Assembly (NCBI GenBank): GCA_963781785.1
Contig: CAWAHD010000004.1
Span: 372,001-436,000 of the forward strand
Length of the DNA: 64,000 bases
Source of the DNA: CAWAHD01 sp963781785
GTDB taxonomy: Bacteria; Planctomycetota; Planctomycetia; Isosphaerales; Isosphaeraceae
Direction: 5' to 3'
Shown: positions 1 through 17,300 of the stretch, piece by piece
How positions within the stretch are numbered: the stretch's first letter is position 1
Layout of the letters: every line of letters begins with the position of its first letter
Program-made: the position numbers and the translations under genes
Notes under the pieces: model-generated
Database searches by the model: none
Told to the model about the DNA's origin: nothing
The model's input: the letters and a program-made list of their open reading frames with translations, nothing else

Positions 1-1518
1 GACGGAGTCGCCGTCGAAGCCGTGGCGATGGTCACCGTGTTCGCGCTGGCGCTCGGCGGGGCAGTGACCGTGAGCGCCACCGGCGGCGGCGCCGGCGGCA
101 CCGGGATCGGCGGCGCGGGAGCGGGTTCAGGAGTTACGGTCGACGACACGGTGCAAGCCGACATCGAAGACGGCGCCTCGGTCAGCACCACCGGGGGAAG
201 CGTCTCGCTCGCGGCCACCGACACCACCACGGTCACCGCCGACGGCGGCGGCTTGGGGATCGCCGTGGGAGCCGGCGGGGGTGGTGGCACGGGAATCTCG
301 GTGGGGGCCGCCGCTGCGATCAACGAGATCACCAATACCGTCGAGGCTTTCATCGACGGCTCGAGCGTCACGGCCGCGGCAGGTGTCTCGCTCGGGGCGA
401 ATGAGACGGCCACGATCCAGGCGCTGACCATCGGCGGCGCCGTTGCGGTCGCCGCCGGTAGCGGCAGCAGTACCGCGGTCGCCGGCGCGGGAGCCGGCTC
501 GGGCAATACCGTCGCAAACGACGTCGAAGCCTACATCGCGAGTAGCCCCGATGTCACGTCTCAGGCGGGCGGCGTCTCGATCTCGAGCGTCGACAACACG
601 TCGGCGACCGCCAATGGCGGCGGCGTGGGGATCGCGGTGGGCGCGGCACCGAGCGACAGCGGCCTTGCGGTCACGATCGGAATCTCGGCCGCCACCAACA
701 AAGTGACGAACCAGGTGCTCGCCTATATCGCCAGCTCGCGGGTAAGCGCCGCCGGGAACGTCGACTTGAGCGCAACCGAGAAGGCGAACATCCAGGCCCT
801 CTCGATTGGCGGCGCCATCAGCGTGGGCGCCAGTGGCGGCGGCGACGGAGCCGGGGTCGGCGCGGCGGGGGCCGGGTCGGGCAACACGATTGCGGACACG
901 GTCGAAGCCTCCATTCAGGACGGCTCTTCAGTAACCACCTCGGCCGGCGGTAATGTAAACCTGTCCGCGCTCGACGAACCCACAATCACCGCCAACGCCG
1001 GCGGCGTGGGGATCGCCGGCGGCGCCGCGAGCGAGAGCGGAGTGAGCGTGTCGCTCGGTGTCGCTGTCGCGATCAACAGCGTCGCGGACCCCGTGAAGGC
1101 ATTCATCAGCGGCTCGACCGTGAGCGCCGCGGGGACCGTGAGCCTCTCGGCCAGCGAGACCGCCAACATCCAGGCCTTGACCATCGGCGGCGCTATCGGA
1201 GTCGCCGGCGGTGGGGGCAGCAGTGTCGGCGTAGCTGCCGCCGGGGCCGGCTCCGGCAATACCATCACGGACGATATCGAAGCCGGCATCACGGGCGGCA
1301 GCGACGTCACCGCCCAGGGAGGCGGCATTTCGATCTCGGCCACCGACAACTCGATGATCGTCGCCAACGCCGGCGGCGTGGGGATCGCCGTCGGCGGCTC
1401 CGGCGCAAGCGCCGTGGGTGCGACGATCGGAATTTCGGCTGGCACGAACGAAATGACCAACCAGGTTCTGGCCTACATCGACAGCTCGACGGTGAGCGCC
1501 CAGGCGCCATCACGTTGA
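1..1518 (+). CDS. Giant surface adhesin, segment 1 of 5 (beta-strand repeats; 5' end outside window)
   Basis: The frame is open from the first base, so the true start lies upstream. The segment encodes about four copies of a roughly 124-residue unit containing A-x-A-G-S-G-N-T, a Thr/Ser/Gly strand, A-N-G-G-G-V-G-I-A-V-G and A-N-I-Q-A-L-T-I-G-G-A. Gly/Ala/Val/Thr-rich units of this sort are typical of filamentous, beta-helix-like bacterial adhesins; exact family unknown. The product is almost certainly extracellular. The frame is lost near 1504, where restoring one G (caggcgcc to cagggcgcc) gives S-A-Q-G-A-I-T-L and continues the repeat in segment 2. Start and signal peptide cannot be seen. 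Confidence 0.8.
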   Translation, partial: DGVAVEAVAMVTVFALALGGAVTVSATGGGAGGTGIGGAGAGSGVTVDDTVQADIEDGASVSTTGGSVSLAATDTTTVTADGGGLGIAVGAGGGGGTGISVGAAAAINEITNTVEAFIDGSSVTAAAGVSLGANETATIQALTIGGAVAVAAGSGSSTAVAGAGAGSGNTVANDVEAYIASSPDVTSQAGGVSISSVDNTSATANGGGVGIAVGAAPSDSGLAVTIGISAATNKVTNQVLAYIASSRVSAAGNVDLSATEKANIQALSIGGAISVGASGGGDGAGVGAAGAGSGNTIADTVEASIQDGSSVTTSAGGNVNLSALDEPTITANAGGVGIAGGAASESGVSVSLGVAVAINSVADPVKAFISGSTVSAAGTVSLSASETANIQALTIGGAIGVAGGGGSSVGVAAAGAGSGNTITDDIEAGITGGSDVTAQGGGISISATDNSMIVANAGGVGIAVGGSGASAVGATIGISAGTNEMTNQVLAYIDSSTVSAQAPSR

Positions 1519-2555
1519 TCACGAGCGAGACCTCAAGCATCTCCGCGTTGACCATCGGCGGTGCCGTGGGGGTCGGTGGCGGTGGAGGCGATGGCATTGG
1601 CGTCGGTCTGGCTGGCGCAGGCTCGGGCAATACGATCGCGAACACGGTCGAGGCGTACATCCAGGACGGCTCGTCGGTCACCACCACCTCAAACGGCAAC
1701 GTGACTCTTGAGGCCGTCGATTCACCGATGATCGTCGCCAACGGCGGCGGCGTCGGGATCGCCGTCGGCGGCGGAGCGGGGGCTGGTGTCGGCGTCTCGC
1801 TCGGCGTGGCCTTTGCCAGCAACCAGGTCGAAGACGCGGTCGAGGCATTCATCAGCGGTTCGACAGTCAGCGCCGCGGGCGCCGTTTCACTTTCGGCCAG
1901 TGAGGCTGCCAGTATCCAAGCTTTGACAATCGGCGGCTCGATCGGCGTCGGCGGCGGCGGAGGCACGGGCGTGGGCGTCGTCGGGGCCGGTGCATACGCG
2001 AGCAACACCATCGCAAACGACGTTGAGGCCGGCATCAAGGGCGGCAGCACCGTCACCGTTCTTGGAGGTGGCATCACGATGGCGGCCACCGATAACTCGA
2101 TGATCGTCGCCAACAGCGGCGGCGTCGGGATCAGCGTCGGCGGTGGTGGCGGGGCCGGCGTCGGCGTGACACTTGGGATCTCGGTCGCAATCAACAACAT
2201 CCAGAACACAATCTACGCGGACATCGACGGCTCCAAGGCGACCGCCACGGGTAACGTGAGCCTTTCGACACAGGAAGCGGCGAACATCCAGGCGCTGTCG
2301 ATCGGTGGCGCCCTTGCCGTGGGCGGTGGCGGCGGCGCCGGAGTCGGCGTCGGTCTGGCGGGCGCGGGATCGGCCAACACCATCACGGACACCGTCGAGT
2401 CCTTCATAGAAGACAACGCGTCCGTCACCACGACCGCGGCGGCGAACGTGACCCTGACCGCGGCCGATAACCCGTCGATCACCGCCAACGGCGGCGGCGT
2501 GGGGTTCGCCGTCGGCGGTGGGGGGGCGCTGGGGTCGCCGTCACGCTCGGCGTAG
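1506..2555 (+). CDS. Giant surface adhesin, segment 2 of 5 (beta-strand repeats)
   Basis: Continuation of the same gene in the next frame, with three further 124-residue units (G-G-V-G-I-S-V-G-G-G-G-G-A-G-V-G-V pattern). There is no ribosome binding site and no natural start, so this is not an independent gene. It stops artificially at 2555. A run of seven Gs at 2520-2526 is the break point; one extra G restores the repeat reading into segment 3 (A-G-V-A-V-T-L-G-V-A-Y-A-S-N). Half of this segment belongs to a 747-bp block duplicated immediately downstream. Confidence 0.75.
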   Translation, partial: AITLITSETSSISALTIGGAVGVGGGGGDGIGVGLAGAGSGNTIANTVEAYIQDGSSVTTTSNGNVTLEAVDSPMIVANGGGVGIAVGGGAGAGVGVSLGVAFASNQVEDAVEAFISGSTVSAAGAVSLSASEAASIQALTIGGSIGVGGGGGTGVGVVGAGAYASNTIANDVEAGIKGGSTVTVLGGGITMAATDNSMIVANSGGVGISVGGGGGAGVGVTLGISVAINNIQNTIYADIDGSKATATGNVSLSTQEAANIQALSIGGALAVGGGGGAGVGVGLAGAGSANTITDTVESFIEDNASVTTTAAANVTLTAADNPSITANGGGVGFAVGGGGALGSPSRSA

Positions 2556-3318
2556 CGTATGCCAGCAACCAGGTCGAAGATCCGGTCGAGGCGTTCATCA
2601 GCGGTTCGACGGCGAGCGCCGCGGGCGCCGTTTCGCTTTCGGCCAGCGAGACTGCCAGTATCCAAGCTTTGACGATCGGCGGCGCCATCGGCGTCGGTGG
2701 GGGCGGCGGTGCCGGAGTCGGAGTCGTCGGAGCGGGTGCGTACTCCACCAACACCATTGCAAACGACGTTGAGGCCGACGTCACGGGCGGCAGCACCGTC
2801 ACCTCTCATGGAGGTGGCATCACGATGTCGGCCACCGACAACTCGATGATCGTCGCCAACGGCGGCGGCGTCGGGATCAGCGTCGGCGGCGGTGGCGGGG
2901 CCGGCGTCGGCGTGACACTCGGGATCTCGGCCGCGACCAATAAAATCCAGAACATAATCTACGCGGAAATTGACGGCTCCACGGCGAGCGCCACGGGCAG
3001 CGTGAGCCTTTCGACACAGGAAACGGCGAACATCCAGGCGCTGTCGATCGGTGGCGCCCTTGCCGTGGGCGGTGGCGGCGGCGCCGGAGTCGGCGTCGGT
3101 CTGGCGGGCGCGGGATCGAGCAACACCATCGCGGACACCGTCGAGTCCGTCATTCAAGACAACGCGTCCGTCACCACGGCCGCGGCGGCGAGCGTGTCCC
3201 TGACCGCGACCGATAACCCATCGATCACCGCCAACGGCGGCGGCGTGGGGATCGCCGTCGGCGTCGGGGGGGGCGTTGGCGTCGGCGTCTCGCTCGGCGT
3301 GGCGTATGCCAGCAACCA
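1826..3318 (+). repeat. Recent tandem duplication of a 747-bp two-unit block
   Basis: Copy A (1826-2571) and copy B (2572-3318) match closely over their whole length: ggtcgaaga at 1826 recurs at 2572, and caacaccatc at 2375 recurs at 3121. The offset is 746 bases, or 747 (249 codons) once the missing G near 2520 is restored. The encoded two-unit blocks are far more alike than neighbouring units. Confidence 0.8.
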
Positions 3319-6300
3319 GGTGGAAGACACGGTCGAGGCGCTCATTACCGGTTCGACCGTCATCGCCGCGGGTGCCATTTCGCTCTCGGCCACGGAGACG
3401 GCGAACATTCAGACTCTGAGTATCGGCGGCGGCGTCGCGCTGGGCGGCGGCGTGGTTGGCATATCCTTGAGCGTGGCGGGTTCCGTGACGGTCAATACCA
3501 TTGCCAATCAAGTCGAAGCCTATGTCGCCGGCAGCAACATCACCGCCAGCGGCGGATCGGTCACCATCGTCGCGACTGACGGATCGAGCATCACCGCCAA
3601 CAGCGGTGGGCTAGGGATCGGCGTGGGAGGCGGCATTGTCGGCGCCGCGCTGGCCGTCGGCTTCGCCACCGCCCAGAACCAGGTCAACAACCTGGTCCTG
3701 GCCTATGGCGCCGATTCCGACATCACGGCAGTCGGCGCGAACATCGCCTTTTCGGCCATCGAGAACGCAACGATTCAGTCGCTAAGCGTTGGCGGCGCGG
3801 TGGCGCTCGCCGTGGGCGGTGTGGCGGCGGACGGCGCTGGAGCCGGCGCCAGTTCGACCAACACGATTGGCAACACGGTCGAAGCCTACATCACCGACGG
3901 TAGCACGGTCACGACCCAGTCGAGCGGAAACGTGAGCCTCACGGCGTCCGACGCTGCTGACATCAATGTCCAGGCCACCGGGGCCAGCCTGTCGATCGAG
4001 GCCAGTTTCACCGGCGGCTCGATCTCCGTCGGCGCGGCGACTGCCAATAACACCGTCGACGATCTGGTCGAAGCCTACAGCAGCGGGTCGGCCATCACGT
4101 CAGCCGGCGATATCGACATCAAAGCGATGGGGAATTCGACAGTCACGGCTGACTCGAGCGCGGCGACGCTCTCCGTCGCGATCTCTCTCGCCGGATTAAG
4201 CTTCGGCGGCGGCGGCGTGACGTCGACGAACATGGTCGGCAACACGATCCAGGCCGATATCCAGGGAACCAATAGCGCGATCACCGCGGCAGGGAACGTC
4301 ACCGTCACGGCGTCGCAGACGACATCGATCGACGCAGAGAACAACGCCGAGGCGATCGTGGCCGGTCTGTCTGGCGGTTCGGTCGGCTACTCCTCGGCCC
4401 AGGCCACGGATGATAGCGCGATCACCGCGGACATCGGCGGCGCGGTCGTGAACGCGAGCAATATCACCATCAGCGCAACGACGACCGATACAGGGACGGC
4501 GAACAACAACGTCACGAGCTGGGCTATCACCATCGTCGGCGGCTCCGACGTGACAGGTGACTCGTCCGTCAACGTGAGTCCGACCGTGCAGGCGTTTGCG
4601 GGTGCCGGGGCATCGCTGACGGCCGCGAACGACTTCAGCATTACGGCGTCCTCGGCAACGAGCGCCAGCTCAGCGATCTCCGGAGATGCCGGCGGCCCGC
4701 TTGCCGTCGGAACCACGAGCGCCGAGGGCACCGTCGGGGGGAGCACGTCGACTTCGGTCGCCGCGGGCGCGGCGCTAACGGCCACGGCGGGAAACCTGTT
4801 GCTGACGGCAGGCTCGAAGCAGTTGGTCACGACCTCCTCGAACGGAACGGCGGGAGGCTTCGGCGCCGGCGGCAAAACCACCTCCACCGCGACGGTGCAG
4901 AATTCGGTGTCGGCCAGCGTCGGCGACAATGCGTCGTTGACCGCCGGGCAGAACATTACAATCTCGTCCACCAACAACACGATCAACGATTTCGGCTTCA
5001 GCACCAACAGCAGCAACGGCTTCATCGCCGCCGGCAACCCAACGAGCAGCACGATCGACAACGATCAGAGCAATGCTTCGCTGGGACAGAATGTCACCGC
5101 AATGGCCACTCAGGGGAACTTCACCCTCGAGGCCATTTCCCAGGACGACGGAGTCGAGGCCGACGCCGACGCCTCGGGCGGCGGAGCCGTCAAGTCCGCG
5201 ACGGCCACCGCGACCACGACGCTGACCGACCCCGCCACCGCGACCGTCGGCGCAGGATCGACCATCACGGCGAACCTGGGGACGCTCCTGGTTCTCTCCC
5301 AGACCGGAACCGGCGCGAGCGCCAGCGCCAGCGCATCGGGCGGCGGCCTGGGCGTCAACAGCACCGCGACGGCAAACACCACGGTGACTTCGAACGCGGA
5401 GACCGACATCGATCAGGGCGCCGCTCTGCACGGGCTGAACGTCACGATCGAGGCGACAGGCGGTGCAGTGCGGTCCGTACAGGCCAACGCCGACGCGTCA
5501 TCCTCAGCCCTGGGTGTCAGTACGTCGGCCACGACGGCCGTCACGGCGACCTACAACTCCACCGTCTCGATCGCAACCGGTGCCGACATCTTCGGCGCCG
5601 ACCTCGTGCGCCTCGCGTCCGCCTCTGGCGATGTCTCAGTCTTCTCGGTCGCCGGCGGCTATTCCTACGCCGCCGGCGGCGATACCGACTCCAGCGCAAG
5701 CAGCCTGCTGAACGAGCGCGTCTTGGTGACGACTGCGGCCGGCTCGACAATCGAGGCCGGCACGCTGTCCGTGGCTGCGGATCTATCCGCCCCCCTGGGT
5801 TTCACGGCAGCGAACCGGGTCGCCGCGCTGGTCGATACTGGCTCGGCGAACCAGTTGCCGCTCGTTGTGCCCTCGAGCCAGATCGACTTTAACTCGAACG
5901 TCACCCTGCTCGGCGCCGGCGACGTGCTCCAGATCGCCCCGGACGGCAGCGTCATCAACCAGTCCGGCATCAGTCTCGTGCCGTCGTCCACGCAGGTGCA
6001 GCTCAAGCCGATCAACAACATTTCCACGGGCGTGGTGGAGCTGACAACGACCGGTGTGTTCCAGAATATCTCCGGGCACGCAAGTTTCGCGGCGTCGCCG
6101 TCAGTCGCCGCCGTCGACATCATCAACGAATCCCCGGAGGACCTGGTGATCCCCGGCATTCAGGTCATCAATCAGAACCCGAGCAAGCCCACCGTGCAAG
6201 TTGACTCCACCGGCGCCCAGGACTTTACTTACAGCACGAGCATCGTGGGACCCTACGCCACCCAGATCAACATCAGCAACACCGGCGGATCGCGTACGTT

Positions 6301-9300
6301 ATTGACCGGCGATATTGACAACCCGGTGGGCACGTCCACGATTTCTGATGCCAACGCCTCCCAGACCAAGGGCGGCAGCATCGTCGCGTCGGGCGACGAC
6401 CAGTCGATCCAAACGGGCGAGCTCACGCTCGCGAGCGCAACCGGCAGCATCGGGTCGAGCAGTGCGCCGCTCAATGCCCAGCTCGTCGAATCGTCCCCCG
6501 GATCGCCGTCCTTCCAGGCGACAGCGCCCCAGGGCGACGTCTATCTTGACCTGTCAACGCTCAATCAGACGACTGCCGCGCTGGCGGTAACGAGCGCCGC
6601 GCTGACGGGGCGATTCGTGAACCTGCAAATTGCGGACGGGATCTCACAGCCAGCAGGGCAGGCCGCGGTGCCAGAGGGCAGCTCGTACGACCTCGCCGGC
6701 GTGGCGGCATCGCAGCTTGACGTCCGCGCCGGGACAAGGACGGCGATCGCACTCTCGATCACGGGACCCGGCGACTTGGATATCGGCACCATCACCTCGC
6801 CCAAGGGGAACGTCACGCTGACAGCCGGCGGCTCGATTGCCGACACGACCGGTGACACCCAGACGAACGTGAAGGGCGCCACGATCACCCTCGATGCCGG
6901 CGGCGCGATCGGCTCGGCCGCGGACCCCTTCGAGATCGAGTCGGCATATTCTGGCCCCGGATTGGTGAACGCGTCGGCCTCGCAGGGCATCACCCTGGAT
7001 CAGACGGCTGGAAACTTGAACGTGGGCATGATCGACTCAGGCGGGCTCGTGAGCTTGACTGCCTCCGGCGCAATCGTCGATGGCGATGCGGCGTCGACAA
7101 TCGCCTTGAGCACCTCAGTCGGGGCCGTCCTGGTCGCTGGTTCCGGCATCGGCACGCTCGCCGATCCCCTCCAGACTGAAATCAGCAGCCTTGCCGCCGC
7201 CGCTGGCAAGGCCGCGCTCTGGATCAACAACACGGGCGACTTGACGATTGGCGGCACGGCCCCGGTATTGGGCGTGTCGGCTCTGGGTGTGGTCAACGTC
7301 TCGACCTCGGGGAATCTCAGCGTCGATGAAAACATCTCGGCGGGAGGCGATATTACCCTGATCGCCGGCGGCGACATCACGGTCGCCCCACACGTACTGG
7401 TCTCGAGCTCCAGCGGAAACGACACGCTCGATTCCGAGCACGGGAACATCACGGTCCCTGGGCAGAGCGATCTTGCCGCGGCCACGACGTTGTCCCTTGA
7501 AGCGATGAGTCCTTCGGCGAGCACGAGCGACCTGACGGGCTCGATTCAGGCCAGTTCCTTGAGCGTCACGACCGGTAACGGCGACGACGTCGTCGACATC
7601 GAACATATGCCGATCGGCCTTCCCATTTTCGTCGAGGGTGGCGGCGACACCGCGCTCAATCTCAGCAGTATCTCCGGGAACGACGTCTTCACGATCACGG
7701 GCACCGCAGTGGTCGTGCAGTCCGGAAACCTCTCCGAGACGATCAACTACGTGGGCGTTCAGTTGTTGACCGTCAACGACGCGGCGTTCACCCAGGGCGA
7801 CAACGACACGTTCGATGTGCTCAGCACGACCGCGGCCACGACGCTCGACGCCGGCCCCGGCGCCGCCGTCGTCAATCTCTATGCGAGCACCGACTCCCTT
7901 GGCTCACCGGCGCTGAACGCCCCGGTCACGTTCCAAGGCGGCGCAGGAGCGGTTTCGATCAACGTGTTCGGGCCGGCTGCGGGCGACAATGCGATCGTCC
8001 TCGCGGGCGCGGGGGACGCGAACGGGCGGCTCACCTCGGCCCTGGTTGGCGATGGGCTCCAGTGCCAGTACAGTGCGCCCGCGACTCTCCTCGGCGCCAC
8101 GGCGACTTCGGTCGGAGTCATATTCAGCTCAGGCGGCGGCTTGAGCGACATCTATGTGCTGGGCACGCTCTTTGACACGACCGTGCAGACCGGTGCGGGA
8201 GCCGACCTCGTCAGTCTCGGCGGGTACGGCCCGGGCGTTCTGGTGGGGCCCGCGATTCCGATTCTGGACGAGTCGGCTCTGTCGTCGGTCGCGATGGTCA
8301 CCCAAACGATCACCCAGGAGATTGGCGCGAGCTTCGATCCTGCGAATTCGACGTTGACGGTCCCGGCCGAGGAGACTTTCGGCGACTTCAAGCAGCCAAT
8401 CACAATCGCCGGGGGCTCGACGAAGACGACACTGGCAATCGATGACTCGCTCGACACAAGCCAGTACGACCTGCTCCTCACCCCGACGTCTCTCCTCGGC
8501 ATCCCTTCCGAGGGGGTGAACACCGTTCCTTTTACGGGAATCGGCGCGATGACCGTGGACCTGGGCTCTGGCGGCGGGCTATTCACGGTGCAGGACACGT
8601 TCGCCGGACCCGGACCCATCACGATCGACACCGGGACCGGACTGGCGACCGTCCTCGTCCAGTCATCCTCTTCGCCCCTGGTTATCGATGGCAGCAAAGC
8701 GACCTCGGGAGAGAACACGATCACCTTCGACGCCGCGTCCGACACTCAGCCCATGACCGACGCCGCACTCGCGGATAGCACCGCGACGGCGTACCCCGGT
8801 TATGCCGCTCTCACCGGGTTTGGACCAATCGACACAGTGGAATTCACCGGATTTGGGCAGGCGAATCTCAATCTGGGACAGAACCTCAATACGCTGACGA
8901 TCAACCTCGACATCCTCAATCTTTCGGTGAACACTGACCAGCAAGTCATGAGCCCCACTGGCGGCGTCATCGCCGACGACTCGAAGAATCAGGGCGACGA
9001 TTTCATCACCATCGATCAGATCGGGTATTCCAAAGTGAGCGGCGCAGTCGACCAGATCAACGGCGGCAGCGGTCAAGACTTGGTCACCGTCGTCATTCCG
9101 GGCTCGCCGATCCCGCAGGGGCCCGATTATCTTACCGAGCTGGATCTCACCAGCGTGGCCACCCTGACGGTCAAGAACGCGACCAGCTCGACCGGGGTTG
9201 GCTGGATTGTGGCGAATGGCTATCTGTCGGCCGAGGTGCCCGCCACGGGCGGCGCTCCTGTCAAGCTGCTGGGGATCGACGGTGCCGCGTCCGTCATGAT

Positions 9301-10323
9301 CGTCGGCGGAACGTGTACGAACACGCTCTCGGTCCAGAGCCTCTCCGGCTCCGCGCAAGGCACGATCGACGGCGACAACGTCACGCTGGTTTCGGGTCAA
9401 GAGGTACTTCAGCAAACAAATTACGATACGTATTATAATGACAGTGATACCAGTGCCCTGGTCACATTTGGCGGCGTGCCCTCCGGCGGCGCGACCTCCT
9501 ATACCGACTACCTGACGCCGAGCGGGGGCTTCACCCCCGGCTTCACTTTGACCAGCTCGGGCGGAATGCTCGAGCCCAGCGCAACCTACCCGGGCGCCGT
9601 CGGCGCCAGTTCCTCGACCGGCGTTCTATTCACGCTGACGGCCGCCGACGGCGGGATCTTCGCCCTTTCGGAAATCTCGCTTTCCAGCGCCGGCGGCACA
9701 AGCGCGCCCGTGACGTTTACGGGTACCACGGCTAACGGCAACACGGTCTCCGCACTTTTGCCGGGGGTCTCGACCTCAGGTTTCGAGATCTTCCGCTTCC
9801 CCTCTTACTTCACCGCCTTGACAAGCGTTTCGTGGAACCCCGGGAACACGCTCGCAACCAACATCGTCGCGACCGAACAGCTCGAGGCCCTGACTGCCGG
9901 TCCGCTTCCGACATCCGTTCCCGGGCCGTGGACCACCGCCACCGACCCGATCGGGTCGCCCGGCGATCCGCTTTCGGTCGAATTCACCACGGGCAGCCCA
10001 GGCGTGATACCGTTCATTTCCGTGAAAGACACGGTCACGGGACGTGTGGCGATCATTAACGACGGAGCTAATTTCAACGGCGCCCGGGTCGCGATTCAGT
10101 CTGTCGACCCCGACGGCACACCCGACGCGAAAGGTAGCGTGACGCAATTTGAGTTCGACGGAAACCTGGTGTTCCCCGCAGGGTCGACCGTTATAGCGAT
10201 GGGTCAAAACGCGCTCTCGCTGTTCGCGTCCAACGACGTCATCGCGGCAAACGTGACGTTCACGTTCAGTCCGGGTGAGCTCGGGGGTGGCACCGGCGGC
10301 GTCCGTTCTTCGAGCCCCGCGCG

Positions 10324-14376
<4,053 letters not shown>

Positions 14377-17300
14377 CGTGGGCGCAGCTTCAGACACTGG
14401 GGATCGACGAGGGGACGTACAGCGATGTGAGCGTCCAGGTGACCTACGCCGACAACGTCTCGGCGACTTCGGCGCCGACCAGCCTGACGGTGGATCTGAC
14501 CGCGCCCACCGCAGCGTTGACCGCAACGAACGCCGTGCTCGGCGGGACCAGCAAGGTCTCGTTCACCAACCGTTTCGACCCATCGGCGGCCGAGACGAAG
14601 GCCGGATTCACCTACAGCTTCAGTTTCCCCGACGGCTCCAGTATCGTCGGAAGTCCGAATCCCTGCGCAGCGGTGCCGGCCGATCTGCTGGCCCAGCCCG
14701 GCTCGTTCGTCGTCGACGGGCAGATCTCGGCCCATGACGGCCAGTTCACCGACGATCAGACCACGATCAAGGTGGCTGACGTAGCCCCGACAGTGTCGGC
14801 CGAGCCGAAACAGACCATCGCCGCCGGCACGCCGTTCTCGCTCAGCGGCGTCACCTTCAGCGACCCCGGCTACAGCACGCCGGCCGCAAACTGGGATTTC
14901 TCGGCCACGATCGCCTGGGGCGACGGCGTGACCAGCCCGGCGGCGCTCTCGGTAACTCAGGGTTCCGCGGGCGTGCTCACCACGGGCACTGTTTCGGGAT
15001 ACCATCTCTATCAGCCGGGCCAGACCTACGCCGTGACGGTCACGGTATTCGACCAGGACGGCGAGCGGGGTTGCGGCTCGTTCAAGGTGACGGTTGGCTC
15101 GCCGGCAGTGACGGTCGCCGCCGGGCCGGACCAGAGCATCCCCGCCGGGTCGACGTTCAGCCTTTCCCAGACGACGTTCACCGACACTGCGGCGCCCGAC
15201 GCCGACACGGCGACGATCAACTGGGGCGACGGCTCGCCGGTCCAGACCGTTCCGGCCTCGAGCCTGATCGAGCCCGCAACGGCCAGCGATCCCGGCACGG
15301 TCGCCGGCAGCCACATTTACGGCATGCCCGGTGTCCACACGGTGACCGTTGCCGTTACGGATCGCTTCCAGGCCTCCGACAGCGGGAGCTTCCAGGTAGA
15401 CGTGACCGACGTGGCACCGACTGTCATGGCCGGACCCGACCTCGCCCAGTCGCCAGGCGTTCCCGTTTCCCTCGATTCGACCTTCCTTGACCCGGCATTC
15501 CCGTCGGGCCCAGTCGGTCTGACTTACTCAGCCACCATTTCATGGGGCGATGGCAAGTCGTCCCCCGGCATTGTCGCGGTCACACCCGGCAGCCCCGGCG
15601 TGCCGACCATGGGCACCGTCTCCGGTACTCACACCTACGCCGTCCACGGCACCGACACGGTGACCGTGACGGTCACGGACAGCCTGGGCCAGCAAGGCAC
15701 TGGCACGCTGACCGTCCACGACATTCCGCCGTCGGTCGCGGCCGGTTCCAATCAGACCGTCAACCAGGGCCGCCCCGTCGACGTCGCCGCGACCTTCAGG
15801 GACCCGGGCTACGAGGCCGGCGCGACGGCCGCGAGTTACACCGGCACGATCGAATGGGGCGACGGCACCACCTCGACTGGCGCTGTCACGATCACGCCGG
15901 GCGGTCCCGGCGCTGCGACCACGGGCTCCATCTCCGGCAGCCATATCTATGCCGATCAGGGTGTGTACACGGTAACGGTCCTGGCCGGCGACGACGGTGG
16001 CGGGGCTGGCCAGGGTTCGTTCATGGCAACCGTCAAGGACGTGGGGCCCACCTTGAGCCCGCTCGCGAGCGGGGTCTATGTCCAGGGCCAGCCGCTCGCG
16101 ATCGAAGAGAACTTCACCGAGCCGGGTATCGACGACCACGACATCGTCACGGTCAACTGGGGCGACGCGGATACAAGCACGTTCAACGATACGTCGATGT
16201 TTGAGAACACCCAGTCCGCGCTGGTCCCCTTCATTATCGAGCCGACGGCATCCAACCCGGTCGGCACCATCACCCTGGACCACGTCTACCAAGGTGCCGG
16301 CCCTTACACGGCCACGATAACGATCACCGACAAGGACGGCAGCACGGCTCAAGTCTCGGCCGTCTACCAGGCCGCAGTTGGCATCACGTCGATCGCCGCT
16401 GTCGCACCCGACCCGCGGAACACGCCGGTTTCGGACATCCAGGTCACCTTGAACGAGCCGGGCACGTTCAACGATCAAGCTCTCACGTTGACCGACAACG
16501 GCGGCCCGAATCTGATTACCGGTGCGGTGTCCATCAGCCTGGTCTCGGGCTCGACTTACCAGGTGAGCGGGCTGGCCGGGCTGACCACTGCCGAAGGCAA
16601 TTACACGCTTACCGTGAACGCCGCTGCCATCACCGACTTACGCGGCTACGCCGGCCGAGGTTCGCTTTCGATCTCCTGGCTCATGGACACGACGACGCCG
16701 ACGAGCAAGGTCAAGCCGCTGCCCCCGCGCGAGGCCAGCCTCAGCTTCTCCGTCTCCGTCACCGGCACCGATCCGGGCGCCACTTCCTCGGGCGTTGACT
16801 CATACGAAGTCTACGTCTCCACCGACGGCAAGACCTGGACACCATGGACGACCGTGACCGCGGCCAACCCCATGGCCACCTTCACCGGGCAGAGCAACAC
16901 GACCTACAGCTTCTACAGCATCGCCCAAGACTTCGCCGGCAACACGGAAGTGAAGAAGCCGCTCATAGAGGCTAGCACCTACGTGCCGGACCTGACTCCG
17001 CCGGTCACCGCGGTGGACGGCACGACCGGGGCCAACCCCACTACGGTCAACCCGAGCACCGGCACCTTCACGCTTGAGGTCACCGGATCCGACACGGGTG
17101 GCAGCGGGCTGGCCTACTTCGAAGTCTTCGTCGCGATCGACGCGCAGCCGCCCCAGCAGATCGGCACGGCCATTCCGGCCGGCCCGCCCAACCAGGGGGG
17201 GAAAACGGTCGCCACGGTGAGCTATCCGGGCCTCACCGACGGCGCGACTCACACCTATCAGTTCTTCAGCATTGGCTTGGACGGCGCCGGCAATGTCGAG

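Larger units (their letters stand above)
100..4400 (+). repeat. About 12 tandem in-frame coding repeats of about 372 bp
   Basis: The anchor encoding G-S-G/S-x-N-T-I-A recurs near 118, 499, 871, 1246, 1618, 1989, 2364, 2735, 3109, 3478, 3847 and about 4,222, a spacing of 369-375 bp (about 124 residues). Divergence is lowest in the middle and increases towards both ends, the usual pattern of internal tandem amplification in an adhesin. Confidence 0.85.

Noticed and set aside
1307..3511. Long minus-strand Pro/Ala-rich ORFs opposite the adhesin repeats
   Set aside because: They mirror the Gly/Val-rich repeats of the plus strand, have no start signals, and break where the plus frame is continuous.
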